A stretch of 6,006 nucleotides of DNA from Streptococcus vestibularis ATCC 49124 (GTDB lineage: Bacteria; Bacillota; Bacilli; Lactobacillales; Streptococcaceae), in the NCBI RefSeq assembly GCF_000188295.1, contig NZ_GL831112.1, positions 168,674-174,679 of the forward strand, read 5' to 3'. This document shows positions 1 through 5,768 of this stretch, piece by piece (the stretch's first letter is position 1; each line of letters begins with the position of its first letter). The translations under genes were made by a program, and so were the position numbers. Below the pieces are notes generated by a model. That model saw nothing but the letters and a program-made list of their open reading frames with translations, searched no databases and was not told the origin of the DNA.

Positions 1-14
1 AAGAGAAAAATATT

Positions 15-1214
15 ATGTCAAAAGAGAAAGTTATTCTTGCCTATTCGGGAGGTCTTGATACCTCAGTCGCTATTACATGGCTTAAAAAAGATTACGATGT
101 TATCGCCGTTTGTATGGATGTCGGTGAAGGTAAAAATCTTGAGTTTATCCATGATAAAGCTTTGACAGTTGGAGCTGTTGAGTCATACGTGCTTGATGTT
201 AAAGATGAGTTTGCTGAAGATTATGTGCTTCCAGCACTTCAAGCTCACGCTTACTATGAACAAAAATATCCTTTGGTTTCAGCGCTTAGTCGTCCAATTA
301 TTTCTAAAAAATTGGTTGAGATTGCTCATAAAACAGGAGCAACAACTATCGCTCACGGTTGTACTGGTAAAGGTAATGACCAAGTTCGTTTTGAAGTTGC
401 CATCGCTGCTCTAGATCCAGATCTTAAAGTAGTAGCACCAGTGCGTGAGTGGAAATGGTCTCGTGAGGAAGAAATTGAGTATGCTAAGGCCAATGGTGTT
501 CCAGTTCCGGCAGACCTTGATAATCCTTACTCAGTCGACCAAAACCTTTGGGGACGTGCCAATGAGTGTGGTGTTCTTGAAAATCCTTGGAATCAAGCTC
601 CAGAAGAGGCTTTTGGAATTACCAATTCACCAGAGTTTGCGCCAGATGAAGCTGAATATGTCGATGTTACTTTCAAAGAAGGGAAGCCAGTTGCTCTTAA
701 CGGTAAAGAAATGAAATTGGCTGACCTTATCCAAGAAATGAATGTTATCGCTGGTAAGCATGGTGTAGGACGTATTGACCACGTTGAAAATCGTCTTGTA
801 GGTATCAAATCTCGTGAAATTTATGAATGTCCAGGAGCTATTGCCCTTTTGACAGCTCATAAAGAAATTGAGGACTTAACTTTGGTACGTGAAGTTTCTC
901 ATTTTAAACCAATTCTTGAAAATGAATTGTCAAACCTTATCTACAATGCTTTGTGGTTTAGCCCAGCAACACAAGCTATCATTGCTTATATTAAGGAAAC
1001 ACAAAAAGTTGTTAATGGTATCGCTAAAGTTAAACTTTACAAAGGGCATGCTCAAGTAGTAGCACGTCAATCAGCTAATTCATTGTACGATGAAAACTTG
1101 GCTACTTACACATCAGCTGACAGCTTTGATCAGGATGCTGCGATTGGATTTATCAAGCTTTGGGGTCTTCCAACTCAGGTTAATTCACAAGTTAACCATC
1201 CGTTTGACAATTAA
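15..1214 (+). CDS. argG: Argininosuccinate synthase
   Basis: Cytosolic enzyme that joins citrulline and aspartate, using ATP, to make argininosuccinate, the penultimate step of arginine synthesis. The 399-residue product has the normal length for the short bacterial class. The ATP-pyrophosphatase loop SGGLDTS is at residues 11-17, and the second family signature [14 protein letters not shown] is at 114-127. The substrate-binding stretches SVDQNLWGR (173-181) and the region 250-275 containing [19 protein letters not shown] are intact. The ATG at 15 gives the expected N-terminus just before the nucleotide-binding strand; only a weak purine-rich ribosome binding site (AAGAG) is visible because the window begins 14 bases upstream. 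argH follows in the same direction after 326 bases, so the two form an arginine synthesis pair, although a terminator separates them. The promoter and any ArgR operator lie outside the window. Identification is secure. Confidence 0.98.
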   Translation: MSKEKVILAYSGGLDTSVAITWLKKDYDVIAVCMDVGEGKNLEFIHDKALTVGAVESYVLDVKDEFAEDYVLPALQAHAYYEQKYPLVSALSRPIISKKLVEIAHKTGATTIAHGCTGKGNDQVRFEVAIAALDPDLKVVAPVREWKWSREEEIEYAKANGVPVPADLDNPYSVDQNLWGRANECGVLENPWNQAPEEAFGITNSPEFAPDEAEYVDVTFKEGKPVALNGKEMKLADLIQEMNVIAGKHGVGRIDHVENRLVGIKSREIYECPGAIALLTAHKEIEDLTLVREVSHFKPILENELSNLIYNALWFSPATQAIIAYIKETQKVVNGIAKVKLYKGHAQVVARQSANSLYDENLATYTSADSFDQDAAIGFIKLWGLPTQVNSQVNHPFDN

Positions 1215-1232
1215 TGACAGATTTCATAAGAA
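1204..1232 (+). promoter_or_regulatory. Candidate promoter inside the 3' end of argG
   Basis: A perfect -35 hexamer TTGACA (1204-1209) falls in the last codons of argG. At the ideal 17-base spacing there is only a poor -10 match, TAAGAA (1227-1232). If real, transcription would start near 1239 and run about 200 bases to the terminator at 1414-1442. The -35 match may be a chance product of the Phe-Asp codons of ArgG, so this is a weak call. Confidence 0.25.
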
Positions 1233-1271
1233 AAGTAGGATATGAGAAGAAAAATTCTTAATATCAGATAA

Positions 1272-1408
1272 AAGTGGACAGGGAGACGCATCTGATACTC
1301 TTTTCTTATAACTTATATTATTCTCGTGAAGACGTTCTGAGAGGCGTCACGAGCCTAAATAAACTACGACAGAGATCGGGTTTTAGGAAAACAAGTGTCC
1401 AGAGAGAC
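1272..1408 (+). repeat. Imperfect 16-base direct repeat, two copies
   Basis: AAGTGGACAGGGAGAC at 1272-1287 and AAGTGTCCAGAGAGAC at 1393-1408 match at 13 of 16 positions. Two of the three differences (GA against TC) sit in the part that makes the two copies complementary to each other over six bases (TGGACA/TGTCCA). The first copy lies in the loop of a predicted stem and the second just before the terminator. This may be a duplicated RNA motif or chance. Confidence 0.45.
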
Positions 1409-1413
1409 AAATT

Positions 1414-1442
1414 AAGCTAGACAAATACTATCTAGCTTTTTT
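1414..1442 (+). terminator. Intrinsic terminator between argG and argH
   Basis: An 8-bp perfect stem AAGCTAGA (1414-1421) with TCTAGCTT (1431-1438), a 9-base loop, and a run of six T (1437-1442). It would end argG transcripts or the candidate intergenic RNA. Because argH lies beyond it, argH needs read-through or its own promoter. Confidence 0.85.
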
Positions 1443-1456
1443 CATTTAAGTTATTG

Positions 1457-1485
1457 TGACCAAAGAGGTCGTTGCTTGTTATAAG
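1457..1485 (+). promoter_or_regulatory. Probable argH promoter (extended -10)
   Basis: TGTTATAAG at 1477-1485 is an extended -10 element (TGn followed by TATAAG, five of six matches). The -35 position at 17-base spacing (TGACCA, 1457-1462) is poor, as is common with extended -10 promoters. A small dyad GACC-AAAGA-GGTC (1458-1470) overlaps the -35 region and could be an operator. The predicted transcript starts near 1491, about 50 bases before the argH ATG and right after the terminator of the preceding unit. Confidence 0.55.
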
Positions 1486-1490
1486 TATTA

Positions 1491-1540
1491 AGAAAGGATG
1501 GAAGATTATCCCAGTGTGGGGCAATCTTCAACATAAAACT
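1491..1540 (+). promoter_or_regulatory. argH leader: Shine-Dalgarno followed by a strong hairpin
   Basis: The only good ribosome binding site near argH, AGAAAGGA (1491-1498), is 42 bases from the ATG at 1541. The gap contains a hairpin: GAAGATT (1501-1507) pairs with AATCTTC (1523-1529), and after a one-base mismatch TCCCA (1509-1513) pairs with TGGGG (1517-1521, one T-G wobble), leaving a GTG triloop. Folding would shorten the effective gap to about 13 bases. The same stretch contains a 12-codon open frame from ATG 1498 to TAA 1536 ([12 protein letters not shown]), but its Shine-Dalgarno abuts the ATG, which is too close for normal initiation. Hairpin and spacing are seen; the role in initiation is inferred. 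Confidence 0.5.
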
Positions 1541-2926
1541 ATGGCAGAAAATCATAAACTATGGGGCGGTCGGTTCGAAGCTAGTCTTGAAAAATGGGTC
1601 GAAGAATTTGGTGCTTCAATTTCATTTGACCAAAAAATGGCAGAGTTTGACCTTAAAGGGTCTATTGCCCATGTAACCATGCTGGGTGAGACAGGAATTA
1701 TTACCAAGGAGGAGTCTTTACAAATTAAACAAGGCTTGGAAGAGCTTCTGGAGGAATATAAGTCTGGTAAGCTAGAATTCGATGTTTCTAACGAAGATAT
1801 TCATATGAATATGGAAAGTCTTTTAACGGCTAAAATTGGACCAGTAGCAGGAAAACTTCATACAGCACGTTCACGTAACGACCAAGTGGCAACGGATATG
1901 CACTTGTATCTAAAAGCCAAACTCGTGGAAGTTATTGAGAAACTTGATAACTTACGTGGTACTTTAGTCAACCTAGCAGATAAACATACCTACACAATTA
2001 TGCCAGGCTACACCCACTTGCAGCATGCACAACCGATTTCTTTTGGTCACCACTTGATGGCTTATTACAACATGTTTACACGTGATGCCGAACGTTTTGA
2101 ATTTAATATCAAGCATACGGATATCTCTCCACTCGGAGCTGCTGCACTGGCAGGGACAACTTTCCCAATTGATCGTAATATGACATCTGACTTAATGGGC
2201 TTCGCAAAGCCATATAGCAATTCCTTGGATGCTGTTTCCGATCGTGACTTTATTCTCGAATTCTTGTCAAACTCAAGTATTCTCATGATGCATATGACAC
2301 GTATTTGTGAAGAAATCATTAACTGGTGTTCTAACGAGTTTAAGTTTGTAACTCTATCTGATACTTTTTCAACAGGCTCTTCCATTATGCCTCAAAAGAA
2401 AAATCCAGATATGGCGGAGCTTATTCGTGGAAAATCAGGTCGTGTTTATGGTAATCTGATTGGACTGTTGACTGTGATGAAATCACTACCTTTGGCTTAT
2501 AATAAAGACCTACAAGAAGATAAAGAAGGTATGTTTGATACGGTGGAAACGATTACTGTCGCTATTGATATTCTTGCGGGCATGCTCAATACAATGACTG
2601 TTAACGATAAACATATGGCAGATTCAACAGAGAAAGATTTTTCAAATGCTACAGAGTTGGCTGATTATCTTGCGGCTAAAGGCCTTCCATTCCGTGAAGC
2701 ACATGAGATTGTTGGAAAGCTCGTTCTTGAGTGTACCAAAGCCGGTTATTACCTTCAGGATGTTCCTCTCGAACGTTATCAAGAAGTTTCAGATTTAATT
2801 AAAGAGGACATCTATGAGACACTCAAATCTCATACAGCTGTTGAGCGTCGTCATTCCCTTGGTGGAACTGGTTTTGACCAGGTTAAATGGCAAATCAAAG
2901 AAGCTCAAAAAGCTCTAAAAAAATAA
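1541..2926 (+). CDS. argH: Argininosuccinate lyase
   Basis: Cytosolic tetrameric enzyme of the fumarase/aspartase superfamily that splits argininosuccinate into arginine and fumarate. The product is 461 residues, the usual length. Family motifs are complete: LWGGRFE at 7-13, the HTARSRNDQ loop at 107-115, [10 protein letters not shown] at 156-165, and the superfamily signature [10 protein letters not shown] at 279-288, which carries the catalytic serine on a mobile loop. The frame is open upstream to a TTG at 1472, but the added 23 residues lie before the conserved N-terminus, so ATG 1541 is chosen. An in-frame GTG at 1514 lies in the loop of the leader hairpin and would add nine residues. 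ATG 1541 has no ribosome binding site at normal distance, which is unusual. Ends with an intrinsic terminator just downstream. Confidence 0.96.
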   Translation: MAENHKLWGGRFEASLEKWVEEFGASISFDQKMAEFDLKGSIAHVTMLGETGIITKEESLQIKQGLEELLEEYKSGKLEFDVSNEDIHMNMESLLTAKIGPVAGKLHTARSRNDQVATDMHLYLKAKLVEVIEKLDNLRGTLVNLADKHTYTIMPGYTHLQHAQPISFGHHLMAYYNMFTRDAERFEFNIKHTDISPLGAAALAGTTFPIDRNMTSDLMGFAKPYSNSLDAVSDRDFILEFLSNSSILMMHMTRICEEIINWCSNEFKFVTLSDTFSTGSSIMPQKKNPDMAELIRGKSGRVYGNLIGLLTVMKSLPLAYNKDLQEDKEGMFDTVETITVAIDILAGMLNTMTVNDKHMADSTEKDFSNATELADYLAAKGLPFREAHEIVGKLVLECTKAGYYLQDVPLERYQEVSDLIKEDIYETLKSHTAVERRHSLGGTGFDQVKWQIKEAQKALKK

Positions 2927-2932
2927 GTCTTT

Positions 2933-2964
2933 AAGGCCCTAACCATAAGGTTTTGGGCTTTTTT
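2933..2964 (+). terminator. Intrinsic terminator of argH
   Basis: GCCC (2936-2939) pairs with GGGC (2955-2958) and AACC (2941-2944) with GGTT (2949-2952) around an ATAA loop, with a small internal loop between the two helices, extended outward by A-T pairs and followed by six T (2959-2964). It starts seven bases after the argH stop codon. Its 3' arm is shared with the -35 region of the rnpA promoter. Confidence 0.85.
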
Positions 2965-2981
2965 GCTATTTATGATATAAT
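2953..2981 (+). promoter_or_regulatory. rnpA-yidC-jag promoter (extended -10)
   Basis: Perfect -10 TATAAT (2976-2981) preceded by TG at 2973-2974, giving an extended -10, with TTGGGC (2953-2958) as a partial -35 at 17-base spacing. The -35 lies inside the 3' arm of the argH terminator. The predicted start near 2988 leaves a short leader of about 23 bases before the rnpA TTG. Confidence 0.8.
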
Positions 2982-3010
2982 AGTACTAATTTTGAGTTTG
3001 GAGTCGCATT

Positions 3011-3346
3011 TTGAAAAAATCTTATCGCGTTAAGAAAGAGAAAGACTTTAAAGCATTATTTGATGCAGGACACAGTGTTGCTAATCGAAAATTTGTTGTC
3101 TACAGTCTGAATCGTGATCTGCCTCATTTTAGAGTAGGTTTGTCGGTCAGTAAGCGTCTTGGTAATGCGGTTACTCGGAATCGGGTAAAACGTCGTCTAC
3201 GACATGCACTGATGGACATGTCATCTCAGTTAGAACATCAAGATTTTGTCGTTATTGCTCGTAAAGGTGTCGAAGACTTAAGTTATCAAGACATTTATAG
3301 CAATCTCGTTCATGTCTTAAAAATAGCAAAGTTGTATAAGGGCTAA
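3011..3346 (+). CDS. rnpA: Ribonuclease P protein component
   Basis: Small basic protein that binds the RNase P RNA and helps it recognise and cut the 5' leader of precursor tRNAs in the cytoplasm. The 111-residue product carries the RNR signature, [15 protein letters not shown], at residues 51-65, the preceding strand [11 protein letters not shown] (40-50), and the C-terminal core [10 protein letters not shown] (78-87). It starts at TTG 3011, chosen because GGAG (3000-3003) lies seven bases upstream and the N-terminus [12 protein letters not shown] matches the family; the frame has no suitable ATG. It is first in a probable operon with yidC and jag. The protein stops right after KLYKG, a few residues earlier than I remember for pneumococcal and S. 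pyogenes RnpA, but the catalytic core is whole. Firm identification. Confidence 0.96.
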   Translation: MKKSYRVKKEKDFKALFDAGHSVANRKFVVYSLNRDLPHFRVGLSVSKRLGNAVTRNRVKRRLRHALMDMSSQLEHQDFVVIARKGVEDLSYQDIYSNLVHVLKIAKLYKG

Positions 3347-3379
3347 AAAATTATTTTGCTTCTTTACATTGTAGGATAA

Positions 3380-3463
3380 ACTAAAATCACTCCTGATTTT
3401 TGAGATACTCTTAATGAATGGAAGCGAAGCAGTTCTTTATCGTATTAAAAAGGAGTTTTTAGT
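3380..3463 (+). promoter_or_regulatory. Intercistronic inverted repeat able to sequester the yidC ribosome binding site
   Basis: ACTAAAA (3380-3386) is complementary to TTTTAGT (3457-3463), ACTCCT (3389-3394) to AGGAGT (3451-3456), and TTTT (3397-3400) to AAAA (3447-3450). Together this is a 17-bp helix with two 2-base bulges that covers the yidC Shine-Dalgarno and the first two bases of its GTG start. The upstream arm can instead fold on itself as a 7-bp hairpin, AAAATCA-CTCC-TGATTTT (3383-3400), which presents the anti-Shine-Dalgarno CTCC in its loop and is followed by a short T run. The two folds exclude each other. The pairings are seen; control of yidC translation is inferred. Confidence 0.5.
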
Positions 3464-4268
3464 GAAGAAAAAACTTAATATATCTGTTTTAGGTGCAGGA
3501 GCTCTCTTGCTTTTGTCTGCGTGTGGACGAAGTGATGTTACAAGTCACTCTACAGGCCTTTGGGAACGTCTTATTTTAATGTTTGGGAAGGCTATTCAAG
3601 GGCTTTCATTTGGTGGTTCTATTGGATTAGGTATTATTATTTTCACGATTTTAATTCGTGCGGTAATGATTCCTCTGTATAATCGCCAAATTAAGTCAAG
3701 CCGTGAACTACAAGAGTTGCAGCCAGAGTTACGTCGCTTGCAGAGTGAGTATCCTGGACGCGAGAATCGTGAAGCTCTTGCTTATGCACAACAAGAACTT
3801 TATAAAGAGCATGGTGTAAATCCTTACGCAAGTCTCCTTCCTCTTATAATTCAGTTTCCTATTTTGATGGCTCTTTATGGAGCCCTTACACGTGTGCCTG
3901 AGTTGCGAGAAGGAACCTTCTTGTGGGTTGACTTAGGTCAAAAAGACCCTTACTTTATTCTTCCGATTTTGGCGGCTGCTTTCACTTTCCTTTCAACTTG
4001 GTTGACAAATAAGGCGGCTAAAGATCGTAGTGCAATGCTTCTTGTTATGAATATCATGCTTTCAATCTTTATTTTCTGGTTTGGAACTCAGATTTCTTCA
4101 GGGGTAGCACTTTACTGGGCAGTTTCAAACGCCTTCCAAGTTGTTCAGATTTTGGCTTTTAATAATCCGTTTAAAATCATTGAAGAACGTAATCGTTTGG
4201 AAGCAGAAGAAAAAGAACGTGAAGCTAAGATTCGTCGTGCCAAGAAAAAGGCGCATAAACGTAAATAA
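3462..4268 (+). CDS. yidC: Membrane protein insertase YidC (lipoprotein, SpoIIIJ/OxaA type)
   Basis: Inserts and folds membrane proteins, alone or with the Sec translocon. Starting at GTG 3462 (AAGGAG at 3450-3455, six-base spacer) the product is 268 residues and begins with a lipoprotein signal: basic KKK, a hydrophobic stretch, and lipobox LSAC with the lipidated cysteine at 21. The frame is open to ATG 3414, but that would bury the signal peptide. Five membrane segments follow, near residues 53-74, 122-142, 163-183, 191-209 and 213-232. The first contains LIRAVMIPL with the conserved groove arginine (66). A basic loop after it (76-118) and a lysine/arginine-rich tail (241-268) fit a co-translational insertase that contacts the ribosome. 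jag follows after 11 bases. Streptococci normally carry a second yidC elsewhere; which paralogue this is rests on the rnpA-jag context. Confidence 0.95.
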   Translation: MKKKLNISVLGAGALLLLSACGRSDVTSHSTGLWERLILMFGKAIQGLSFGGSIGLGIIIFTILIRAVMIPLYNRQIKSSRELQELQPELRRLQSEYPGRENREALAYAQQELYKEHGVNPYASLLPLIIQFPILMALYGALTRVPELREGTFLWVDLGQKDPYFILPILAAAFTFLSTWLTNKAAKDRSAMLLVMNIMLSIFIFWFGTQISSGVALYWAVSNAFQVVQILAFNNPFKIIEERNRLEAEEKEREAKIRRAKKKAHKRK

Positions 4269-4279
4269 GGAGGCTTATT

Positions 4280-5329
4280 ATGGTTGTCTATTCTGGACGA
4301 ACAGTCGAACAAGCTATCGAAAAAGGTTTGAAAGATCTTAATTTACCCCGTATGAAGGCTCATATTAAGGTTATTTCTCGTGAGAAAAAAGGTTTTTTAG
4401 GGTTCGGAAAGAAGCCAGCTCGAGTTAGCGTTGAACCAATAAATGAAAAGATAGCTCATGAAGCAGATCAAAACACCGTTAAAGTGGCTCCTGATGCTGT
4501 AAAACATCCGGATGATTTTGTTACAAGTTCCAAAGAAGAAACTATTGCTTCCAAGAAAGTGACAAAGCTTGTTACGGTTTCAGATAATAAAGAAGAGGCA
4601 CAGGAAATCTTAACGCAACCAGTGGCTACTGAGACCTTTGGGAAAGAGTTGCCTGGTAAAATACAGGAGCAACCAAAGGCGACAATCATTCCTTTATCTG
4701 TTAAGCGCGAGTCATCAGAAGAGGATGCTACAGAACCTGAGGTTACTTCTCTTGCGCCCAAACTAGAACCTGTTGCTCAACTTCAGACTGTAGAAACTTC
4801 AGAATCAGAAGATGATTTCAGCTCTTTTGTGGCATCTGAGTTTAGTTCAGATGAATCTTCTGAAAGCAATTTAGAAGATGTTCAAGCGGCTGCAGATGAC
4901 GTTTTATCTTATCTTGAAAAAATCATCTATGAAATGGATGTTGATGCTAGTCTGGAGGTTAGTCACAATCGTCGTAATATCATTATACAGATTGAGACAG
5001 ACCAGCCAGGACGTGTTATTGGCTATCACGGTAAGGTTCTTAAGTCTTTACAACTTTTAGCACAAAATTATTTGCACGACCGTCATTCTAAACGCTCAAG
5101 TGTTGTTCTTAATGTTCGTGATTATTTGGAGCAACGTACAGAGACTCTGATTGACTTAGCAGAAAAAATAGCAGCCAAAGTAAAAGAAACAGGGAGAGAG
5201 TATGTGATGGATCCAATGACCAACAGCGAACGTAAAATCATTCATAAGTCTCTCTCTCAAATTGAAGGTGTAGAAAGTCACTCAGAAGGTGATGATCCTA
5301 ATCGTTATGTTGTGGTGACAAAAGTATAA
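4280..5329 (+). CDS. jag: KH-R3H RNA-binding protein Jag (KhpB/EloR)
   Basis: Cytoplasmic RNA-binding protein. In S. pneumoniae it pairs with KhpA, is phosphorylated by StkP, and acts in cell elongation and division. The 349-residue product has three parts. The Jag-N domain (about 1-54) carries the KKGFLGFG motif at 36-43. A long acidic, serine/threonine-rich linker of low complexity (about 55-200) follows. The KH domain (about 205-281) has its RNA-binding loop GYHG at 248-251, and a C-terminal R3H domain (about 284-349) has the Arg318/His322 pair in ERKIIH. The start is clear: AAGGAGG (4267-4273) overlaps the yidC stop codon and is six bases from ATG 4280, so translation is probably coupled to yidC. 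Threonines near residues 82-88 are possible kinase targets by analogy only. Confidence 0.95.
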   Translation: MVVYSGRTVEQAIEKGLKDLNLPRMKAHIKVISREKKGFLGFGKKPARVSVEPINEKIAHEADQNTVKVAPDAVKHPDDFVTSSKEETIASKKVTKLVTVSDNKEEAQEILTQPVATETFGKELPGKIQEQPKATIIPLSVKRESSEEDATEPEVTSLAPKLEPVAQLQTVETSESEDDFSSFVASEFSSDESSESNLEDVQAAADDVLSYLEKIIYEMDVDASLEVSHNRRNIIIQIETDQPGRVIGYHGKVLKSLQLLAQNYLHDRHSKRSSVVLNVRDYLEQRTETLIDLAEKIAAKVKETGREYVMDPMTNSERKIIHKSLSQIEGVESHSEGDDPNRYVVVTKV

Positions 5330-5331
5330 TT

Positions 5332-5364
5332 AGAATAGAGTTTATTGCTTACAAAAACTATTCT
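5332..5364 (+). terminator. Weak hairpin after jag, possible terminator remnant
   Basis: AGAATAG (5332-5338) pairs with CTATTCT (5358-5364), with a possible inner TTT/AAA helix, two bases after the jag stop codon. The stem is all but free of G-C pairs and no T run follows, so it is a poor terminator as it stands. The IS remnant begins three bases later, so the original T tract may have been lost or displaced by the insertion. Confidence 0.3.
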
Positions 5365-5366
5365 TA

Positions 5367-5642
5367 TGGTGCTGCACCCCAATAATGGGACAAGCAAAAA
5401 AACTCTTATACGACCAGTTTTCTGTACTCTACAGGAGACTGGTCATTTAATTTTTGTTGAATTCTAGTTTCATTATAAAATAGGATGTAATTTTTAACAA
5501 TATCTGTTATACTATCTTTGGTTAAGTTTATCCATTTATGGAGATAGAAGGTTTCATACTTGAGAACAGGATGGAACCATTCGATACAGGCATTATCTGC
5601 TGGTGTTTCTTTTCGGGACATGGAGCGGGTGATGCCTTTTTC
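5367..5642 (-). mobile_element. Remnant of an IS3-family (IS861/IS150-like) insertion sequence, right end only
   Basis: The outer end reads TGGTGCTGCACCCCAATAAT from 5367, close to the terminal inverted repeats of IS861-type elements as I remember them, and is followed by the stop codon and last codons of the transposase on the minus strand. The inverted repeat spans about 5367-5394. No matching left end or transposase 5' part is present, so the element has been deleted to about a fifth of its normal length and cannot move by itself. The inner border is placed near 5642, where similarity to transposase ends; the AT-rich bases from there to the rpmH promoter at 5730 show no recognisable feature. 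Without the left end no target duplication can be identified. Confidence 0.8.
5406..5642 (-). pseudogene. Truncated IS3-family transposase OrfB (C-terminal fragment)
   Basis: The last ~78 codons of the DDE integrase-type transposase remain. The fragment reads EKGITRSMSRKETPADNAC at its upstream end, then IEWF, where the glutamate is the third residue of the DDE triad, then the typical ending YNETRIQQKLNDQSPVEYRK. The two catalytic aspartates and the helix-turn-helix OrfA are gone. Similarity starts at about the GAA codon at 5640-5642, the frame is closed by TAA at 5673-5675, and the stop is at 5406-5408. An ATG at 5619-5621 could start a 71-residue peptide, but it is an internal methionine of the parent protein and no ribosome binding site supports it. 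A full OrfB is about 270-280 residues. Confidence 0.88.
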
Positions 5643-5729
5643 TATTCTACTACGGTTATTGGTCTGTCCTTTTTATTAATGAATCTTCTAGTACTTCAAG
5701 ATATGGTGAAAATAATCTCTAAGTATTTC

Positions 5730-5758
5730 TTGACAAGAGCATGCTATTACTATAAAAT
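5730..5758 (+). promoter_or_regulatory. rpmH promoter
   Basis: Perfect -35 TTGACA (5730-5735) and -10 TAAAAT (5753-5758, five of six matches) at the ideal 17-base spacing. The predicted start near 5765 gives a leader of about 67 bases. This is the strongest consensus promoter in the window, fitting a highly expressed ribosomal protein gene, and it makes rpmH independent of the jag operon. Confidence 0.85.
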
Positions 5759-5768
5759 AATATGGTAT

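Larger units (their letters stand above)
1226..1442 (+). ncRNA. Structured intergenic RNA candidate between argG and argH
   Basis: This gene-free stretch is dense in complementary segments and ends in an intrinsic terminator, as a small RNA or a structured 3' UTR would. Visible pairings are: a 10-bp outer stem 1226-1235/1300-1309 (ATAAGAAAAG with CTTTTCTTAT); an 8-bp stem 1262-1269/1290-1297 (TATCAGAT with ATCTGATA) with a 20-base loop; a 7-bp stem 1323-1329/1347-1353 (CTCGTGA with TCACGAG); a directly adjacent 6-bp stem 1354-1359/1382-1387 (CCTAAA with TTTAGG); and the terminator stem. TGGACA (1275-1280) in the loop of the second stem is complementary to TGTCCA (1396-1401), so a long-range pseudoknot is possible. 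No T-box signature, csRNA CiaR site or other RNA family I know is present. It could be an independent sRNA, the 3' UTR of argG, or an attenuator for read-through into argH. The pairings are seen; the function is unknown. Confidence 0.4.

Noticed and set aside
593..860. Two minus-strand frames inside argG
   Set aside because: Antisense shadows of a conserved gene, without ribosome binding sites.
1240..1322. ArgR operator or T-box leader before argH
   Set aside because: AAGAA-AAA-TTCTT (1247-1259) is a dyad but only loosely like an ARG box, and no T-box AGGGTGG-type motif is present; evidence too thin to annotate.
1444..1460. CiaR-type site (TTTAAG repeat) marking a csRNA
   Set aside because: Only one TTTAAG half-site (1445-1450) is present; the second copy five bases on is missing.
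1472..1540. Longer argH starting at TTG 1472
   Set aside because: The added 23 residues precede the conserved N-terminus, overlap the probable -10 element and leader hairpin, and have no ribosome binding site.
2065..2385. 106-codon minus-strand frame inside argH
   Set aside because: Shadow of the argH reading frame; the sense protein is conserved and complete.
3363..3391. Separate yidC promoter with TTTACA as -35
   Set aside because: No acceptable -10 hexamer occurs at 16 to 18 bases, so yidC is left in the rnpA operon.
3414..3461. Longer yidC starting at ATG 3414
   Set aside because: It would place 16 residues before a classic lipoprotein signal, and GTG 3462 has AAGGAG at the right distance.
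4468..4761. 97-codon minus-strand frame inside jag
   Set aside because: Shadow of the low-complexity linker coding sequence, with no start signal.
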